DNA of 64,000 bases from Pseudomonadota bacterium (GCA_020161615.1 JAIUPD010000004.1:310001-374000), one strand, 5' to 3'; shown: positions 42,893-55,735, counted from the first letter of the stretch. The notes: generated by a model not told the origin, from the sequence alone. Made by a program: numbers and translations.

Positions 42893-45016
42893 TCAGGCCT
42901 CCAGTTCGATGAGGGGGCGGGCGTTGCGGCGCGGCGAGACCAGCTCGACCAGCGCCTCGGAATCGATGATCAGGGCGATCTTGCCGTCGCCCAGGATTGT
43001 GGCCGCGGCGATGCCGGGGACGGTGCCGTAATTGCCCTCGAGGCTTTTGATCACCACCTGGCGCTGGTCCTGGATCGCGTCGACGGCGACGGCGATGCTG
43101 GCGCCGCCCGCGTCCAGGAGGACATAGGACCGCTCGGCGCTCTGGCCCTTGGCGCTGCGCATCCCGAAAAGCAGCGCCAGATCGACGATCGGCACATAGG
43201 TGCCGCGGACCGAGAGCACCAGTTCGCCGGCGATCTCGTGGATGTCGCGGCGTTGCGGGCGCACGGTTTCGACCACGCTGGAGAGCGGCAGCACCATGGT
43301 CTCGGCCCCGACCCCGATGATCATGCCGTCCAGCACCGCCAGCGTCAGCGGCAGCGAGATGGTGAAGGTCGAGCCCTCGCCGGCCAGGCTGCTGATGCCG
43401 ACCTTGCCGCCAAGCGAGGTGATGGTCGTCTTGACCACATCCATGCCCACGCCCCGGCCCGAGAGATTGGTCACATTCTCGGCCGTCGAGAAGCCGGGCA
43501 TGAAGAGGAGGTTGTCGATCTCGGGCTCGGTCAGCTTGGCGTCGGGCGGGACCAGGCCCTTTTCCATCGCCTTGGCGAGGATCCGCTCGCGGTTGAGGCC
43601 GGCGCCGTCGTCCGAGACCTCGATCACCACATGGCCCGAACGATGCGCCGCGCTGAGGCGGACGCTGCCCACCTCGCTCTTGCCGGCGGCGCGGCGTTTC
43701 TCGGCGGTTTCCAGCCCGTGATCGACCGAATTGCGCAGCATATGCGTCAGCGGATCGGCCAGGCGTTCGAGGATCGTCTTGTCGATCTCGGTCGCCTCAC
43801 CCTCGCTGATGAACATGACCGGTTTGCCCGTCGCCTCACCGGCCTCGCGCACCACGCGGCCCATGCGCTGAAACAGCGCCTTGACCGGCTGGGCGCGGAT
43901 CGACATCACCGCTTCCTGGATCTCACGGGCCAGATAGCGGTAATCGTCCAGCGCGGCCATGATCTCGGAATCGGTGCCGAGACCGCAGGAATCCAGCTTC
44001 TGGCTGATGACCGCGTGGTTGATGATCAATTCGCCGACGCTGTTGATCAGCCGGTCCACCCGCTCGGGATCGACGCGGAGCGTGGTCTGCACGGCGGGCG
44101 CGGGGGTGCGGGGGGCGGCGCGGGCCGGGGGGGCGGCCGGGGCGGCCGCCTGCGGCGTGGCTTCGGCGGGTTCGGGCGCGGACCCCTCGGCCGGTATGTC
44201 CGCCGGGGGCGGGGCGGGGGCGCGGGCGATGAAGAGGGGGGCGGGCTCGGTCGCGACTTCGGGCAGGGGCGAACCCTCGCCCAGGGGGGCGATGTCGAGC
44301 GTGCAAAGCCCCTCGGCGAAGGCGAAGACCCGGCGGATCGCGTCTTCGTCGGTGGCCCCTTCGAGGCGCAGGTTCCAGACCAGATAGCCCGTGTCGACAT
44401 CGAACCCATCGAGGGGCGGCACCGCGCTGGCATCGCAGGCAACGCTCAACGTGCCGAGCGCGTCGAGCGCCGAGAGGAAGCGCACCGGCTCGTGCCCGTT
44501 GGCGTAGAAGGCGCCGCCCGGGGCGAAGCGGATCGAGAAGCCGGTCGCGGCGGGCGCCGGTTCCTCGACCTCGATCGGCAGGAGCGCGAGCGGGGCCCAG
44601 GTGAACTCCGGCTCGGGCGGCGTGTCGGCCTTGGCATCCTTCGCCGTTGCCTCCAACTCGCCGATCAGGTCGCGCACCGGGTCCAGCGAGGCCGATCCCT
44701 GCTGGCGGGTGGTATCGACCAATTCGGCCAGCGCGTCAGAGGAACGGGTGATCAGCCGCAGCACCTCGGGCGCGATGTCGAGCTTGTCCGAGCGGATCAG
44801 GTCCAGCACCGTCTCATAGGCATGGGCGAAGGTCACCAGATCGGTGAAGCCGAAGGCGCCGGCCGCGCCCTTGATCGAATGCACCGCCCGGAAGATGGCG
44901 TTGATCGTCTCGCCGTCCCAGGCGCCGGAGGCCACGACCTCCAACCCTTCGGTCAGCGATTCGATCAATTCCTCGCATTCGGCGAAGAACGTGTCGCGCA
45001 GGGTTTCGTTGCTCAT
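42893..45016 (-). CDS. cheA: Chemotaxis histidine kinase CheA
   Basis: A 707-aa cytoplasmic kinase. The HPt domain carries phospho-His46 (FRAVHSIKGAAGAFGF); a Pro/Ala-rich linker (about residues 255-310) follows; then the dimerisation domain, the ATPase (N box MLRNSVDHGLE, G1 DDGAGLN, G2 GRGVGMDVV) and a C-terminal CheW-like regulatory domain (LPLSSVVETV onward). Length is ordinary. The ATG overlaps the cheY copy 1 stop (ATGA). The HPt-linked P2-type region is acidic and lacks a clear known fold. Confidence 0.95.
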   Translation of the reverse strand: MSNETLRDTFFAECEELIESLTEGLEVVASGAWDGETINAIFRAVHSIKGAAGAFGFTDLVTFAHAYETVLDLIRSDKLDIAPEVLRLITRSSDALAELVDTTRQQGSASLDPVRDLIGELEATAKDAKADTPPEPEFTWAPLALLPIEVEEPAPAATGFSIRFAPGGAFYANGHEPVRFLSALDALGTLSVACDASAVPPLDGFDVDTGYLVWNLRLEGATDEDAIRRVFAFAEGLCTLDIAPLGEGSPLPEVATEPAPLFIARAPAPPPADIPAEGSAPEPAEATPQAAAPAAPPARAAPRTPAPAVQTTLRVDPERVDRLINSVGELIINHAVISQKLDSCGLGTDSEIMAALDDYRYLAREIQEAVMSIRAQPVKALFQRMGRVVREAGEATGKPVMFISEGEATEIDKTILERLADPLTHMLRNSVDHGLETAEKRRAAGKSEVGSVRLSAAHRSGHVVIEVSDDGAGLNRERILAKAMEKGLVPPDAKLTEPEIDNLLFMPGFSTAENVTNLSGRGVGMDVVKTTITSLGGKVGISSLAGEGSTFTISLPLTLAVLDGMIIGVGAETMVLPLSSVVETVRPQRRDIHEIAGELVLSVRGTYVPIVDLALLFGMRSAKGQSAERSYVLLDAGGASIAVAVDAIQDQRQVVIKSLEGNYGTVPGIAAATILGDGKIALIIDSEALVELVSPRRNARPLIELEA

Positions 45017-45390
45017 CCCTCCGCCCCCGTGACCAGCTTGAGGATATCGACCAATTGCCGGTCCTCGAAGGGTTTGACGATCCAGCCGGTGGCGCCGAGG
45101 TTGCGGGCCTTGTCCTTGAATTCCGGCGAACTTTCGGTGGTCAGCACCAGGATCGGCACCTTGCGGTTGGCGCCGCCGCCGCGGATCGCCGCGATCACGC
45201 CGAACCCGTCCAGCCTGGGCATGTTGATATCGGTGATCACGGCGTCGAACCGGTTGCTCTGGAAGGTGCTGACCCCGTCGGCACCATCGACGGCGGTGGT
45301 GACGGAGAACCCGGCATCGCCCAGGGTCTGCGACACGAGCTGCCGGATGGTGCGGGAATCGTCGATGGCGAGGATGGTCTTGACGCTCAT
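45013..45390 (-). CDS. cheY: Chemotaxis response regulator CheY (copy 1)
   Basis: A 125-aa receiver with Asp10-Asp11, phosphoacceptor Asp54 (VITDINMPRLDG), Thr in LTTESS and Lys in GWIVKPFE. It overlaps the STAS gene upstream and cheA downstream by 4 bp each. It resembles the CheY that precedes cheA in many alphaproteobacterial operons. Confidence 0.93.
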   Translation of the reverse strand: MSVKTILAIDDSRTIRQLVSQTLGDAGFSVTTAVDGADGVSTFQSNRFDAVITDINMPRLDGFGVIAAIRGGGANRKVPILVLTTESSPEFKDKARNLGATGWIVKPFEDRQLVDILKLVTGAEG

Positions 45391-45668
45391 GGCGCGGGCT
45401 CCAGCAGCAGGCCGAGGCCGATGGCATCCAGGCTTTGACGGGCGGCCTCCGATGGATCCTCGATCCGGAAGGCGCGGCCCTGGGACAGGGCGGAGGCGCG
45501 GGCGGCCAGCAGGATCTGCGCCACTTGCGCGGGGATCGGCCCGGCACCGGCGGCGTCGATCACCAGATCGGTGCCGCCACGGCGGCGCAGCCGCTCAAGA
45601 ATGACCTGGGGGGCATCGCTCCAGCCGTCGGGATCGAGCGACAATCGGTCGGAAGCGGGATCGGGCAC
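45387..45668 (-). CDS. STAS-domain protein heading the chemotaxis operon
   Basis: A 93-aa single STAS-like domain (DLVIDAAGAGPIPAQVAQIL, then FRIEDPSEAARQSLDAIGL). The usual phosphorylated Ser/Thr after the DAA strand is not obvious (Gly-Ala-Gly). A GTG start is chosen because AGGTGA lies 5 nt upstream; the frame runs further but into the promoter. It overlaps cheY by 4 bp. STAS proteins at the head of che clusters are known but their role is poorly defined. Confidence 0.8.
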   Translation of the reverse strand: MPDPASDRLSLDPDGWSDAPQVILERLRRRGGTDLVIDAAGAGPIPAQVAQILLAARASALSQGRAFRIEDPSEAARQSLDAIGLGLLLEPAP

Positions 45669-45895
45669 GGGATCACCTTTTAACAACAAGCAACGTCCTG
45701 GCCTCTGGTTCTGCCAGCCAACCCTTAAGAATGGGTTCGTGGCGCCGGGGCGGCCGCCGGCCCGCCGCCTCTTCACGCAGCCGGGACTTGCCTGACATGC
45801 CCCGACATGCGTAACCTGAGGGTCCCGCCCCCTGATTTTCGGGGCGGAACGATTTTCGACGACGACTTTTCAAGCCGCTGCCCATGGAGGACATA

Positions 45896-46909
45896 ATGCG
45901 GATCATTTACGGGGCCGCCCTGGCTCAGGCCCTCAGCCTTGGCGCTCTGCCCGCCCTTGCCCAAACGGGAACCGAGACGGTGACGCTGACCATGGAGGTC
46001 AACCAGCCGTCGCTCTTCGACACCGGCCGCCGGGATACTTTCCGCACGGTGATCGACGACCGCAGCGGCACGACGACGCTGAACGTGGAATGCTCGGCGG
46101 GGACCTCGGCGCTCTTCGGCCTCAGCCGCACGGACGAGGCCTGCGCCGTCTCGGGCTCGGGCGTGATCAAGAACCCCAACAACCCGTCACAGACCGTGCC
46201 GCGGGTCGATTTCGCGGGCGGATTCACCATCTCGGGGGCGCAGGACGGCTTCACCGACATGCGCACGCTGACCGTGGGATACCGCCGCGTCGGCTCGGCC
46301 CCGCAGGAGGCCACGACCTTCGGCGGCAGTCTGGTGATGATGCCGGAAAGCCCCTCGGCCTCGGCCATGGAGATCGGGCGCAACGCTCTGGCCTATCTGC
46401 AGCAGAACGCGGCAGGCAGCGCGCCGGTCGAATACGACACGCGCATCGATTCCATCAGTTTCAACAACTTCGCCATCCCGCATGTGGGGCAGGCCAATGC
46501 CACCGGCTGCACCTGGAACGGCGATTGGGTCTATTCCTACGCCGCCGAATCCTGGAACGGTGCCTTCGACGTGACCTGCGGCGACACCCGGTTCCGCATG
46601 GAAGGCAACATGTCCCTGGGCGAGGCCCCGGAAGGGTCGGACCATGACGAGGAATATGTCGTCAACCTGGTGATCCCGGGCGAGGGCGGATCGGGGGGCG
46701 ATCCCTTCGCGGCGCCGGACCCCTTCGCCACCGTCGATGGCATCACCGGCACGCTGGCCATGTCGAATTCGGGCCGGGCGACCGATGACGGGGTTTATAC
46801 CAATGTCTCGGTCACCGGGCAGTTGGTGGGCACGAACGTGCCGCTGGAGGCCGTGCGCGGCTGGGGGCAGATCGTGGCGATCCTCGGCCGGGCCTTCATG
46901 GGTGAATGA
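45896..46909 (+). CDS. Secreted uncharacterised protein (337 aa)
   Basis: I do not recognise a family. Residues 1-24 are a Sec signal peptide (cleavage after LPALA). The mature chain is acidic and rich in Gly, Ser, Thr and Asn, with predicted beta structure and four Cys residues (VECSAG, DEACAV, ATGCTWNG, DVTCGD) that could form two disulfides. The region GEGGSGGDPFAAPDPF is a flexible linker. The start is ATG with GGAGG 6 nt upstream; an ATG 12 bp earlier overlaps that ribosome site. It stands alone, divergent from the che operon, so a periplasmic or surface role is likely. Confidence 0.7.
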   Translation: MRIIYGAALAQALSLGALPALAQTGTETVTLTMEVNQPSLFDTGRRDTFRTVIDDRSGTTTLNVECSAGTSALFGLSRTDEACAVSGSGVIKNPNNPSQTVPRVDFAGGFTISGAQDGFTDMRTLTVGYRRVGSAPQEATTFGGSLVMMPESPSASAMEIGRNALAYLQQNAAGSAPVEYDTRIDSISFNNFAIPHVGQANATGCTWNGDWVYSYAAESWNGAFDVTCGDTRFRMEGNMSLGEAPEGSDHDEEYVVNLVIPGEGGSGGDPFAAPDPFATVDGITGTLAMSNSGRATDDGVYTNVSVTGQLVGTNVPLEAVRGWGQIVAILGRAFMGE

Positions 46910-46928
46910 TCGGCGGCGAATGATCAGC

Positions 46929-46960
46929 GCAGCCCGGCGCGCAGGGGCGTGCCGGGCTGC
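46929..46960. terminator. Hairpin between convergent genes
   Basis: GCAGCCCGGC / GCCGGGCTGC, a 10-bp perfect stem with a 12-nt loop, in the 56-bp gap between the secreted protein and oxyR, which converge. There is no T-run, so termination efficiency is uncertain. Confidence 0.55.
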
Positions 46961-46965
46961 ATCCG

Positions 46966-47862
46966 TCAGGGCAGGGCCAGCGCCGTGTCCCGCACCACCG
47001 CGGCGATCTGCATCAGCTGTTTGGAAAGCGGGCTGGAATTGCGCCAGATCATGCCGATCGTGCGGCGCGGCTGCGGTTCGGGAAAATGCGAGACCGCGAC
47101 ATCGGCCGAGCGGGTTTCGACCGCCACCGCCATTTCGGGAATCAGCGTCACGCCGATCCCCGCGCCGACCATCTGCACCAGTGTCGACAGAGACGAGCCG
47201 TCCAGCAATTCGCGCGGCAGGGCGCTTTGCAGGTTGCAAAAGCTCAGCGCCTGATCGCGGAAGCAATGCCCTTCTTCCAGCAGAAGAAGCCGCATCTCGC
47301 GCAGCAGGTCCGGGGTCGGGACCGGCAGATTGGCCTCGGACCGGGGGCGGACCAGTACGAAATCCTCGGAACACAGCGCCACCTCGGTGAAGGCGGGTTC
47401 CGAGACGGGCAGGGCGACGATGGCCGTGTCGAGCCGCCCTTCATGCAATTCGGTCAAGAGCTTCGGCGTCACCGTCTCGCGCACATGGATGTCGAGGTCG
47501 GCGTTCAGCCGGGTCAGATTGCCGATCAGCGCCGGCAGCAGATAGGGCGCAATGGTCGGAATCACCCCCAGCCTGAGCCGCCCCACCAGCCGCGCCTGCG
47601 AGGCGCGGGCCAGATCCTCCAGCTCGTCCACCGCGCGCAGGATCTCGCGCACCCGGCCGGCGAATTCCTCGCCGAACGAGGTCAGCCGGACCTGCCGCGC
47701 CGCCCGCTCGAAGAGCGGGGTGCCCAGCGTTTCCTCCATCTCCTTGATCTGCATGGACAAGGCGGGCTGCGAGATGGCGCAGGCATCGGCGGCGCGGCCG
47801 AAATGGCCGAGCCGGGCGAGGGCCTCGAAATAGCGGAACTGACGGAGGGTCAGGTTGATCAT
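46966..47862 (-). CDS. oxyR: Hydrogen-peroxide-sensing regulator OxyR
   Basis: A 298-aa LysR-family regulator. The HTH is in residues about 5-62 (FGRAADACAISQPALSMQI). The redox pair is Cys200 and Cys209 (EEGHCFRDQALSFC), the spacing of the OxyR disulfide switch. It is divergent from katG, its standard target. Start is ATG; the next Met is absent until residue 37, so the start is secure. Confidence 0.95.
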   Translation of the reverse strand: MINLTLRQFRYFEALARLGHFGRAADACAISQPALSMQIKEMEETLGTPLFERAARQVRLTSFGEEFAGRVREILRAVDELEDLARASQARLVGRLRLGVIPTIAPYLLPALIGNLTRLNADLDIHVRETVTPKLLTELHEGRLDTAIVALPVSEPAFTEVALCSEDFVLVRPRSEANLPVPTPDLLREMRLLLLEEGHCFRDQALSFCNLQSALPRELLDGSSLSTLVQMVGAGIGVTLIPEMAVAVETRSADVAVSHFPEPQPRRTIGMIWRNSSPLSKQLMQIAAVVRDTALALP

Positions 47863-50197
<2,335 letters not shown>

Positions 50198-50218
50198 GCC
50201 TGACGGCAAGACATCGGG

Positions 50219-50247
50219 CGGGCGCTGTCTTCGGACGGCGCCCGTTT
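50219..50247. terminator. Shared terminator between katG and GT90 gene
   Basis: CGGGCGC-t-GTC / GAC-g-GCGCCCG with a 4-nt loop, followed rightward by TTT, lying in the 54-bp gap between two convergent genes. Confidence 0.65.
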
Positions 50248-50251
50248 CCGT

Positions 50252-51328
50252 TCAGGCCAGCAGGCCCAGACGGTCCAGCACGACCCCTTCCGCCTCGGCC
50301 CAGAGGCGGGCGTCCTGCATCCGCGCATGGGCGTCGTTGGCGCGTTCAATGATGGCGAGGCACAGCGCGGGATTGGCCTCGCAATAGGCGATCTTGTCGC
50401 GCAGGTCGCTCAGGTCCCGGGCGATGGGCACGTAATGCACCCAGGGTGCCAGGAAATAATCCACGATCACCTCGAACTCGGTCTCGACCTTCAGTGCCAG
50501 GCTGTTCGAGCCGATCACCCAGTAAAGCTGGGTCGCCACGTCATTGCCGGGCAGGCAGAGCTGGTAGCGGTTGCGCAGCAGCCAGTCGAGGCCGCGCTTG
50601 CGGTCCTCCAGCGCGCCGAGCGGCGCCTCGCTGCCGCGCTTGCGGCGCACCTTGGCCCCGGCAACGAAGCGGCAATCCAGCAGCTCCGGCTCCTGCACCG
50701 ACAGCAGCACCGCCTGCGCGCGGGGGTAATGGCGGGGCAGGGTGGCGATGTCCAGATGCGTGCCCAGGCGCTCGAAACCATGGGGCGAGGTCCAGGTGAT
50801 CCCGGTCCAATTGCCGCGCCAGACCACCCGGGGGCGCTTGTCGAGGAAGGGCAGGTCATCGCGCAGAGGCTCCCCCTCGGGGAGGCTGCCCAAACGCGGC
50901 GAGGGCTCGTAATAGCCGTCGAGTCGCCAGAGCACGGCGCTGCGGTCGCCCCGACGGCGGGTGTACTGGAACAGGTTGGCCGGGGCGCCGAAATAGAGTT
51001 CAGGGGCAAAAGGCGCGCTGTCGTGCATGTTGCTGACGAACCAGCGCGCCCCATGCCCGGCCATCTGCGTGACCATCTGGTGCTGGCGCCGTGCCTGCCG
51101 CATGGCGCCGAAGGGCTCGGGCCCGGCCAGCGCCGCTTCGGTGTCGGTTTCGGCCAGCGGCACGGGGCTGTCATCGGCGGGCGCGGGCTCCTGAAAGACG
51201 ATGCGCCCGGCCTCCAGATCGCAGACCATGCCCATCAGGGCCGGAAACCGGGAAAGCAGCCGCGGATCGGCGCGCAGGCGCGCGGTCTCGGGATGGACGC
51301 TCGGGCAGATGAAATGGTGAAAATCCAT
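50252..51328 (-). CDS. GT90 (CAP10/LpsA-like) glycosyltransferase
   Basis: A 358-aa cytoplasmic or peripheral-membrane glycosyltransferase of the KTR/CAP10 group, which includes xylosyl- and glucosyltransferases of capsule and LPS. Landmarks are RPRVVWRGNWTGITW near residue 165, the sugar-nucleotide region LCLPGNDVATQLYWVIGSN and the closing PWVHYVPIARDLSDLRDKI. The ATG at 51328 is favoured; the frame continues upstream into galE without a ribosome site. It is third in the galU-galE-GT90 set, so UDP-glucose or UDP-galactose is the likely donor. Confidence 0.8.
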   Translation of the reverse strand: MDFHHFICPSVHPETARLRADPRLLSRFPALMGMVCDLEAGRIVFQEPAPADDSPVPLAETDTEAALAGPEPFGAMRQARRQHQMVTQMAGHGARWFVSNMHDSAPFAPELYFGAPANLFQYTRRRGDRSAVLWRLDGYYEPSPRLGSLPEGEPLRDDLPFLDKRPRVVWRGNWTGITWTSPHGFERLGTHLDIATLPRHYPRAQAVLLSVQEPELLDCRFVAGAKVRRKRGSEAPLGALEDRKRGLDWLLRNRYQLCLPGNDVATQLYWVIGSNSLALKVETEFEVIVDYFLAPWVHYVPIARDLSDLRDKIAYCEANPALCLAIIERANDAHARMQDARLWAEAEGVVLDRLGLLA

Positions 51329-51350
51329 GGCCCCGCCCCCCGATCCGCGC

Positions 51351-52340
51351 TCAGCCGCTGTAGCCGCCGGTCCGGTGCCAGGTCCAGGCATCCTTGATCA
51401 TGGTCTTGAGCGAGGATCGCGTCGGATCCCAACCCAGCTCGCTCAGGGCCCGTTGGGAGCCCGACACCAGCGAGGCCGCATCGCCCTCGCGCCGCGGGCC
51501 GAAGCGGTGCGGGACCTTGTGGCCGGTCGCGGCGCGGGCGTGGCTGATCACCTCGCGCACCGTGAACCCGGCCCCGGTGCCCAGGTTGAAGACCCGGCTC
51601 TCATTGCCTGCCTTGAGCCAGCCAAGGCCCAGCACATGCGCCTCGGCCAGGTCCATGACATGCACGTAATCGCGGACACAGGTGCCGTCCGGGGTCGGGT
51701 AATCGGTGCCATGCACCACCAGTTCCGGGCGCTGGCCGTCGATGGCCTCCAGCATGACCGGGATGAGATGGGTCTCGGGCCGGTGGCATTCACCGACCTC
51801 GCCCTCGGGATCGGCGCCCGCCACGTTGAAATAGCGGAAGATGACGGTCCTCAGCCCATGCGCGGCGCGGAAATCGCGCAGGATTTCCTCGATGGCGCGC
51901 TTGGACGAGCCATAGGCGTTGATCGGCTGCTGTGCCGAATCCTCGGTCAGCAGCACCCCGTCCTGTTCGCCATAGGTCGCGCAGGTCGAGGAGAAGACCA
52001 GATCGAGGCACCGGGCCTCAACCGCGGCCTCGACCAGGTTGAGCGAGCCCAGGACGTTGTTGCGCCAGTATTTTCCGGGCTCGACCATGGCCTCGCCGAC
52101 CTGGCTGAAGGCCGCGAAATGCATGACCGCGACGGGCTGGTATTCGGCGAAAGCCGCCGCCAGCGCCGCCCGGTCCATCAGGTCGCCCTGCACGAAGGGG
52201 CCGAATTTGACCGCCTGCGCCCAGCCGGTCGAGAGATTGTCGAAGGTCACCGGCTCGTAACCCTTCGCCGCAAGTACCTTGCAGGCATGCGAGCCGATAT
52301 AGCCCGCGCCGCCCGTCACCAGCACTCTACCAAGCGTCAT
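51351..52340 (-). CDS. galE: UDP-glucose 4-epimerase GalE
   Basis: A 329-aa extended SDR interconverting UDP-glucose and UDP-galactose. NAD motif VTGGAGYIGSH (residues 8-18), FSSTCATYGEQD with the catalytic Ser/Thr, and YGSSKRAIEE with the Tyr-Lys pair. It lies 22 bp downstream of galU and 22 bp upstream of the GT90 gene, a compact sugar-nucleotide operon for surface polysaccharide. Confidence 0.95.
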   Translation of the reverse strand: MTLGRVLVTGGAGYIGSHACKVLAAKGYEPVTFDNLSTGWAQAVKFGPFVQGDLMDRAALAAAFAEYQPVAVMHFAAFSQVGEAMVEPGKYWRNNVLGSLNLVEAAVEARCLDLVFSSTCATYGEQDGVLLTEDSAQQPINAYGSSKRAIEEILRDFRAAHGLRTVIFRYFNVAGADPEGEVGECHRPETHLIPVMLEAIDGQRPELVVHGTDYPTPDGTCVRDYVHVMDLAEAHVLGLGWLKAGNESRVFNLGTGAGFTVREVISHARAATGHKVPHRFGPRREGDAASLVSGSQRALSELGWDPTRSSLKTMIKDAWTWHRTGGYSG

Positions 52341-52362
52341 GCGGCCTCCCGGGGCGTTGGGT

Positions 52363-53271
52363 TCACGCGGCGGGCCCTTTGCCCGCCTCGGAATCGTGCT
52401 TGCTCAGGCGGTCGCGGATCAGCGCATAGAAACGGTCGCTGAATTCGTCATGCGCGATGGCATGGTCGACGATCGCCGTCAGATAGCCGAATTTCGAGCC
52501 GCAATCGTAGCGCGTCGCCGACATCTCCATCGCCGCGACGCGGCCGCGGGCGGCCAGTTCGTCGATGGCATCCGCCAGCTGGATCTCGCCACCCGTGCCG
52601 GGCTTGGTCCGACGCAGCACGTCGAAGATCTCGGGGTCGAAGACATAGCGGCCCATCGAGGCCAGATGCGAGGGCGCATCCTTCAGCGCGGGCTTCTCGA
52701 CCACACCGGCGACGGTGACCCCGCCGTCCGGGCCCGCGGGACCGGGCTTGATGATGCCGTATTTGTGCACGTCCTCGTCCGCGACCTCGGTCACGCAGAG
52801 GTAATTGGTCGGGTTGCGCTCATAGGCGGCGACCATCTCGGCGGTGGGCAGCGAGTCGCCTTTCATCAGGTCGTCGGCCAGGAGCACGACAAAGGGCGAA
52901 TCGCCCACGGCCGGTGCGGCGCAGAGCACGGCGTCGCCCAGGCCCTTCGGCTCGGGCTGGCGGATGAAGATGCAATGCACCCCTTCCGGCACGATGTTGC
53001 GCACCATGTCGCGCTCCTTGTGCTTGCCCTTCTGGGATAGCTGGAACTCGAGCTCGAGATTGGCGTCGAAATGGTCGCCGATGGCGCGCTTGGGACGGCC
53101 CGTCACGAAGACCAGTTCGGTGATCCCGGCGGCAATCGCCTCTTCGACGGCGTATTGGATGATCGGCTTGTCGATGATCGGCAGGAGTTCCTTGGGCATG
53201 GCCTTGGTCGCCGGCAGGAACCGCGTTCCCAGGCCTGCAACAGGAAAGACTGCCTTCTTGATTCTCTTCAT
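52363..53271 (-). CDS. galU: UTP-glucose-1-phosphate uridylyltransferase GalU
   Basis: A 302-aa nucleotidyltransferase making UDP-glucose. The signature VAGLGTRFLPATKAMPKELL (residues 11-30) is diagnostic, with QPEPKGLGDAVLCA and VEKPALKDAPS further on. It is the first gene of the galU-galE-GT90 operon; the 230-bp gap upstream holds its promoter and the ligC terminator. Confidence 0.96.
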   Translation of the reverse strand: MKRIKKAVFPVAGLGTRFLPATKAMPKELLPIIDKPIIQYAVEEAIAAGITELVFVTGRPKRAIGDHFDANLELEFQLSQKGKHKERDMVRNIVPEGVHCIFIRQPEPKGLGDAVLCAAPAVGDSPFVVLLADDLMKGDSLPTAEMVAAYERNPTNYLCVTEVADEDVHKYGIIKPGPAGPDGGVTVAGVVEKPALKDAPSHLASMGRYVFDPEIFDVLRRTKPGTGGEIQLADAIDELAARGRVAAMEMSATRYDCGSKFGYLTAIVDHAIAHDEFSDRFYALIRDRLSKHDSEAGKGPAA

Positions 53272-53451
53272 GATCGAATAACTTCCGTCTGCGTCGTCGG
53301 GGCGGCACGGGGCCGGCCCTGCGTTGTGATTAGCGCGGTGGCGCGTGTTCCGCCAGTGACCCGCGATGCGTGCGGTCTATTCGTCCCATATAGCGCGGCA
53401 GGCCGCCACCCCGGGAATGTCACGAAATTTTAAGGATCGATCAGGGCAACA

Positions 53452-53482
53452 GAAAGGCGCCGGCCCAGCGGACCGGCGCCTA
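53452..53482 (-). terminator. Rho-independent terminator of lig operon
   Basis: Read leftward: GGCGCCGG, 9-nt loop, CCGGCGCC, then TTTCT. It lies 20 bp beyond the ligC stop. Confidence 0.8.
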
Positions 53483-53501
53483 TTCCGGGTCGAAACTGCC
53501 C

Positions 53502-54446
53502 TTACTTGAAGCAGCGCTCGATCTTGTCCAGCGTGCGCATCGCGTCCAGCACCTGATGGACCGAGCCGTTCGGCTGGCGGCCTTCCTGGATCGCCGCAAT
53601 GAACTCGCGGTCGATCAGCTCGATCCCGTTGTTCGACACCGCGACGCCCGACAGATCGACCGGCTTTTCATAGCCGTCGAACAGGTCGTCATAGCGGGCG
53701 ATATAGGTGCCGTTGTCGCAAATATAGCGGAAGAACGTGCCGAGCGGCCCGTTGTTGTTGAAGCTCAGCGACAGCGTGCAGATCGCGCCCGAGGGGGTCT
53801 TCATGCCGATGGACATATCCATGGCGATCCCCAGCTCCGGGTGATGCGGCCCCTCAAGCCCGAAGGCCTCGGACACCACTTCGCCGGTCTGGTACTGGAA
53901 CAGGTCGACCGTGTGGCAGGCGTGGTGCCAGAGCAGATGGTCGGTCCAGCTGCGCGGCTCACCCTTGGCGTTCATGTTCGAGCGGCGGAAGAAATAGGTC
54001 TGGACGTCCATCTGCTGGACCTTCAGCTCGCCCGCGTCGATCTTGTTCTTGATCCACTGATGCGAGGGGTTGAAGCGGCGGACCTGACCCGCCATGGCCA
54101 GCACGCCCGTCTCTTCCTGAACGCGGCAGATTTCTTCGCTTTCCTCCAGGCTGTCGGCCATCGGGATCTCGATCAGCACCGGCTTGCCCGCCTTCATGCA
54201 GGCAATCGCCTGTTCGGCATGCAGCTGCGTCGGCGTCGCCAGGATCACCGCGTCCACATCGTCCCGCGCCAGGCATTCGGCCAGGTCGGTGGCGGCGTGG
54301 CCGATGCCGCGCTCGGCGGCCAGCGCGTCGATCTTGGCCCGGGTTGGGCCCATCACCGAGGTGACGGTCACGCCCTCGATGGCCTTCAGCGCGTCGAGAT
54401 GCTTGATGCCGAAGGCGCCATAGGCGCCTGCTACACAGAGTCGCAT
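53502..54446 (-). CDS. ligC: 4-Carboxy-2-hydroxymuconate-6-semialdehyde dehydrogenase LigC
   Basis: A 314-aa NADP-dependent Gfo/Idh/MocA-fold enzyme oxidising the protocatechuate ring-cleavage product to 2-pyrone-4,6-dicarboxylate. The N-terminus has AGAYGAFGIKHLD (residues 7-19). The stretches QQMDVQTYFFRRSNMNAKGE, PRSWTDHLLWHHACHTVD and FFRYICDNGTYIARYDD match the SYK-6 LigC as I know it. It follows ligB by 15 bp on the same strand. An ordinary glucose-fructose oxidoreductase is excluded by those segments. Confidence 0.95.
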   Translation of the reverse strand: MRLCVAGAYGAFGIKHLDALKAIEGVTVTSVMGPTRAKIDALAAERGIGHAATDLAECLARDDVDAVILATPTQLHAEQAIACMKAGKPVLIEIPMADSLEESEEICRVQEETGVLAMAGQVRRFNPSHQWIKNKIDAGELKVQQMDVQTYFFRRSNMNAKGEPRSWTDHLLWHHACHTVDLFQYQTGEVVSEAFGLEGPHHPELGIAMDMSIGMKTPSGAICTLSLSFNNNGPLGTFFRYICDNGTYIARYDDLFDGYEKPVDLSGVAVSNNGIELIDREFIAAIQEGRQPNGSVHQVLDAMRTLDKIERCFK

Positions 54447-54461
54447 GAAATTCCCCTTCGC

Positions 54462-55735
<1,274 letters not shown>

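Noticed and set aside
41384-45604. 1406-codon rightward frame across the che operon
   Set aside because: Antisense to cheR, cheW, cheA and cheY, all of which are unmistakable; composition artefact.
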